Origin: a virus
IMG/VR virus record: IMGVR_UViG_3300026116_000040
Span: 1-64,000 of that record
DNA length: 64,000 nucleotides
Direction: 5' to 3' (one strand)
Made by a program: the position numbers and the translations under genes. Below the pieces are notes generated by a model. It did no database searches. It saw nothing but the letters and a program-made list of their open reading frames with translations, and was not told the origin of the DNA. Positions within the stretch are counted from its first letter, which is position 1. Every line of letters starts with the position of its first letter. Shown piece by piece: positions 63,315-64,000 of this stretch.

Positions 63315-64000
63315 CCTATAAAACCGCCAAAGTTGTGGTAGTGAGGCGGACTGATAAATATACCAACGAAAGGAGGGAGATGTTGATTCAGTTATGGCAT
63401 AAGGGGCACAACATAGTCGACTATCCTTTATGCTTACTTTACAAAAACAGTTCTTTGAAATAACATACCAAGGCTCATAACACTTTAAGGTGGTAACTCT
63501 GGAGTAAAAAATTAGATTTGAAATACTAGTTAAAGTCAAATTTTAAAAGTATTACGAGATAGAGAAAAATAAACTTTACAACTTTGAGCCGAGGTGCCAT
63601 ATTACAGGCTAAACATTGATCCTGATGTAAAAGAAATAGGTATTGCGTCTATGCAAGTTAGTAGGAGATTCCAGTAAAGGGTGGAATAGAATTGAGCACA
63701 GTATCAACCTATAATACGGAATTTACATAAAGATACTAATCCTGAATTTATGGGGTGTTAAGTAACGTCCGCCCTTACAGGCATAAATGTAAGACTTAAC
63801 GGAGAAATCCTAGATGTGTTGTTCCCTTGAGAAAGGAATGAATAATAAGAGGATATTATTTCCTACAACACAAATGAGTTCTCAGCAAGTGGTTAAGTTT
63901 GAAAGTAAAACCTGAAATAGCAGGTTACTTCTTAATCATGTGACCCTACAAGTTAACCATAAGCAAATCAAAGTTAAAGATTTGGCTGATAAGGGTGCTA
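63315..64000 (+). ncRNA. gene-free structured region, candidate large ncRNA (continues beyond window)
   Basis: No convincing ORF in about 690 bases, but many local stems: CCGCC/GGCGG (63324-63328, 63345-63349), GCATAAGG/CCTTTATGC (63397-63404, 63425-63433), GTTAAG/CTTAAC (63757-63762, 63795-63800) enclosing CTTACA/TGTAAG, TGTGTTGT/ACAACACA (63815-63822, 63865-63872), AACCTG/CAGGTT, CAAATC/GATTTG. The density resembles the large ornate RNAs of phages (GOLLD, ROOL and similar). The class is not assigned. The strand is assumed from the preceding operon. Confidence 0.5.

Overview
The window reads as a large piece (or most) of a bacteriophage genome whose host is a member of the Bacteroidota, probably a flavobacterium-like or sphingobacterium-like organism. 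The evidence is the low G+C content, the many promoters with the Bacteroidota -7 box TAnnTTTG (several 3-5 bases before an ATG, so leaderless mRNAs), A-rich start regions, and a type-IX-secretion-style cargo protein. I see no terminase, portal, tape measure or tail tube. Instead the minus-strand block at 1.2-20.5 kb holds about 20 short proteins that each carry one or two membrane segments, two related beta-rich proteins that look like capsid proteins (19476-20228 and 12530-13504), a beta-helical spike, collagen-like or YadA-head-like fibres, a lysozyme/chitinase-type endolysin and a holin. An FtsK/HerA-like P-loop ATPase lies at 27.7-28.6 kb. This suggests a tailless virion with an internal membrane, of a lineage I cannot name.

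Layout. 1-1.25 kb: small plus-strand genes and a coiled-coil membrane protein. 1.3-20.5 kb (minus): virion and lysis genes, with an inserted sulfation cassette (APS kinase, sulfotransferase, heptosyltransferase-like enzyme; 3.6-5.9 kb) and one tRNA-Met. A 141-bp repeat, 94% identical between copies, sits at 3476-3616 and 20506-20646 and carries a minus-strand promoter. 20.6-23 kb (plus) and 23-30 kb (minus): small genes, glycosyltransferases, a TnpB-only insertion element, the ATPase and a DnaA-domain-IV-like protein. 30.2-45 kb (plus): small genes followed by a glycan-building operon (two GT11 fucosyltransferases, a GT6 ABO-type transferase, several GT2-like enzymes, FkbM methyltransferases) punctuated by GIY-YIG/NUMOD3 homing endonucleases. 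46.4-50.15 kb: tRNA genes for all 20 amino acids. 50-58.6 kb (minus): glycosyltransferase, polyvalent-type proteins, small membrane proteins and a secreted glycine-rich protein. 58.7-63.3 kb (plus): recombination and ssDNA-binding genes. 63.3-64 kb: a gene-free, strongly structured segment that may be a large ncRNA and runs off the window end.

The most striking feature is the tRNA region. It is divided into four transcription units. Each begins with a TAnnTTTG promoter, a 14-30-codon open reading frame starting MK, and an intrinsic terminator placed directly before the first tRNA. Each leader peptide is enriched in the codons read by the tRNAs that follow it: His/Gln/Pro/Arg(CGN) before Pro-Gln-His-Arg(ACG); Ser/Tyr/Leu before Leu-Tyr-Ser-Ser-Leu; Asn/Phe/Asp before Asp-Asn-Phe; and a mixed peptide with Trp, Thr, Met, Ile, Glu, Gly, Cys, Ala, Val, Lys and Arg(AGA) before the matching run. 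In each leader the last codons, or the bases just after the stop, can pair with the 5' arm of the terminator. This is the geometry of amino-acid-biosynthesis attenuation, but here it would sense depletion of charged tRNA and switch on replacement tRNAs. I know of no description of such a system in a phage. It is inferred from sequence only.
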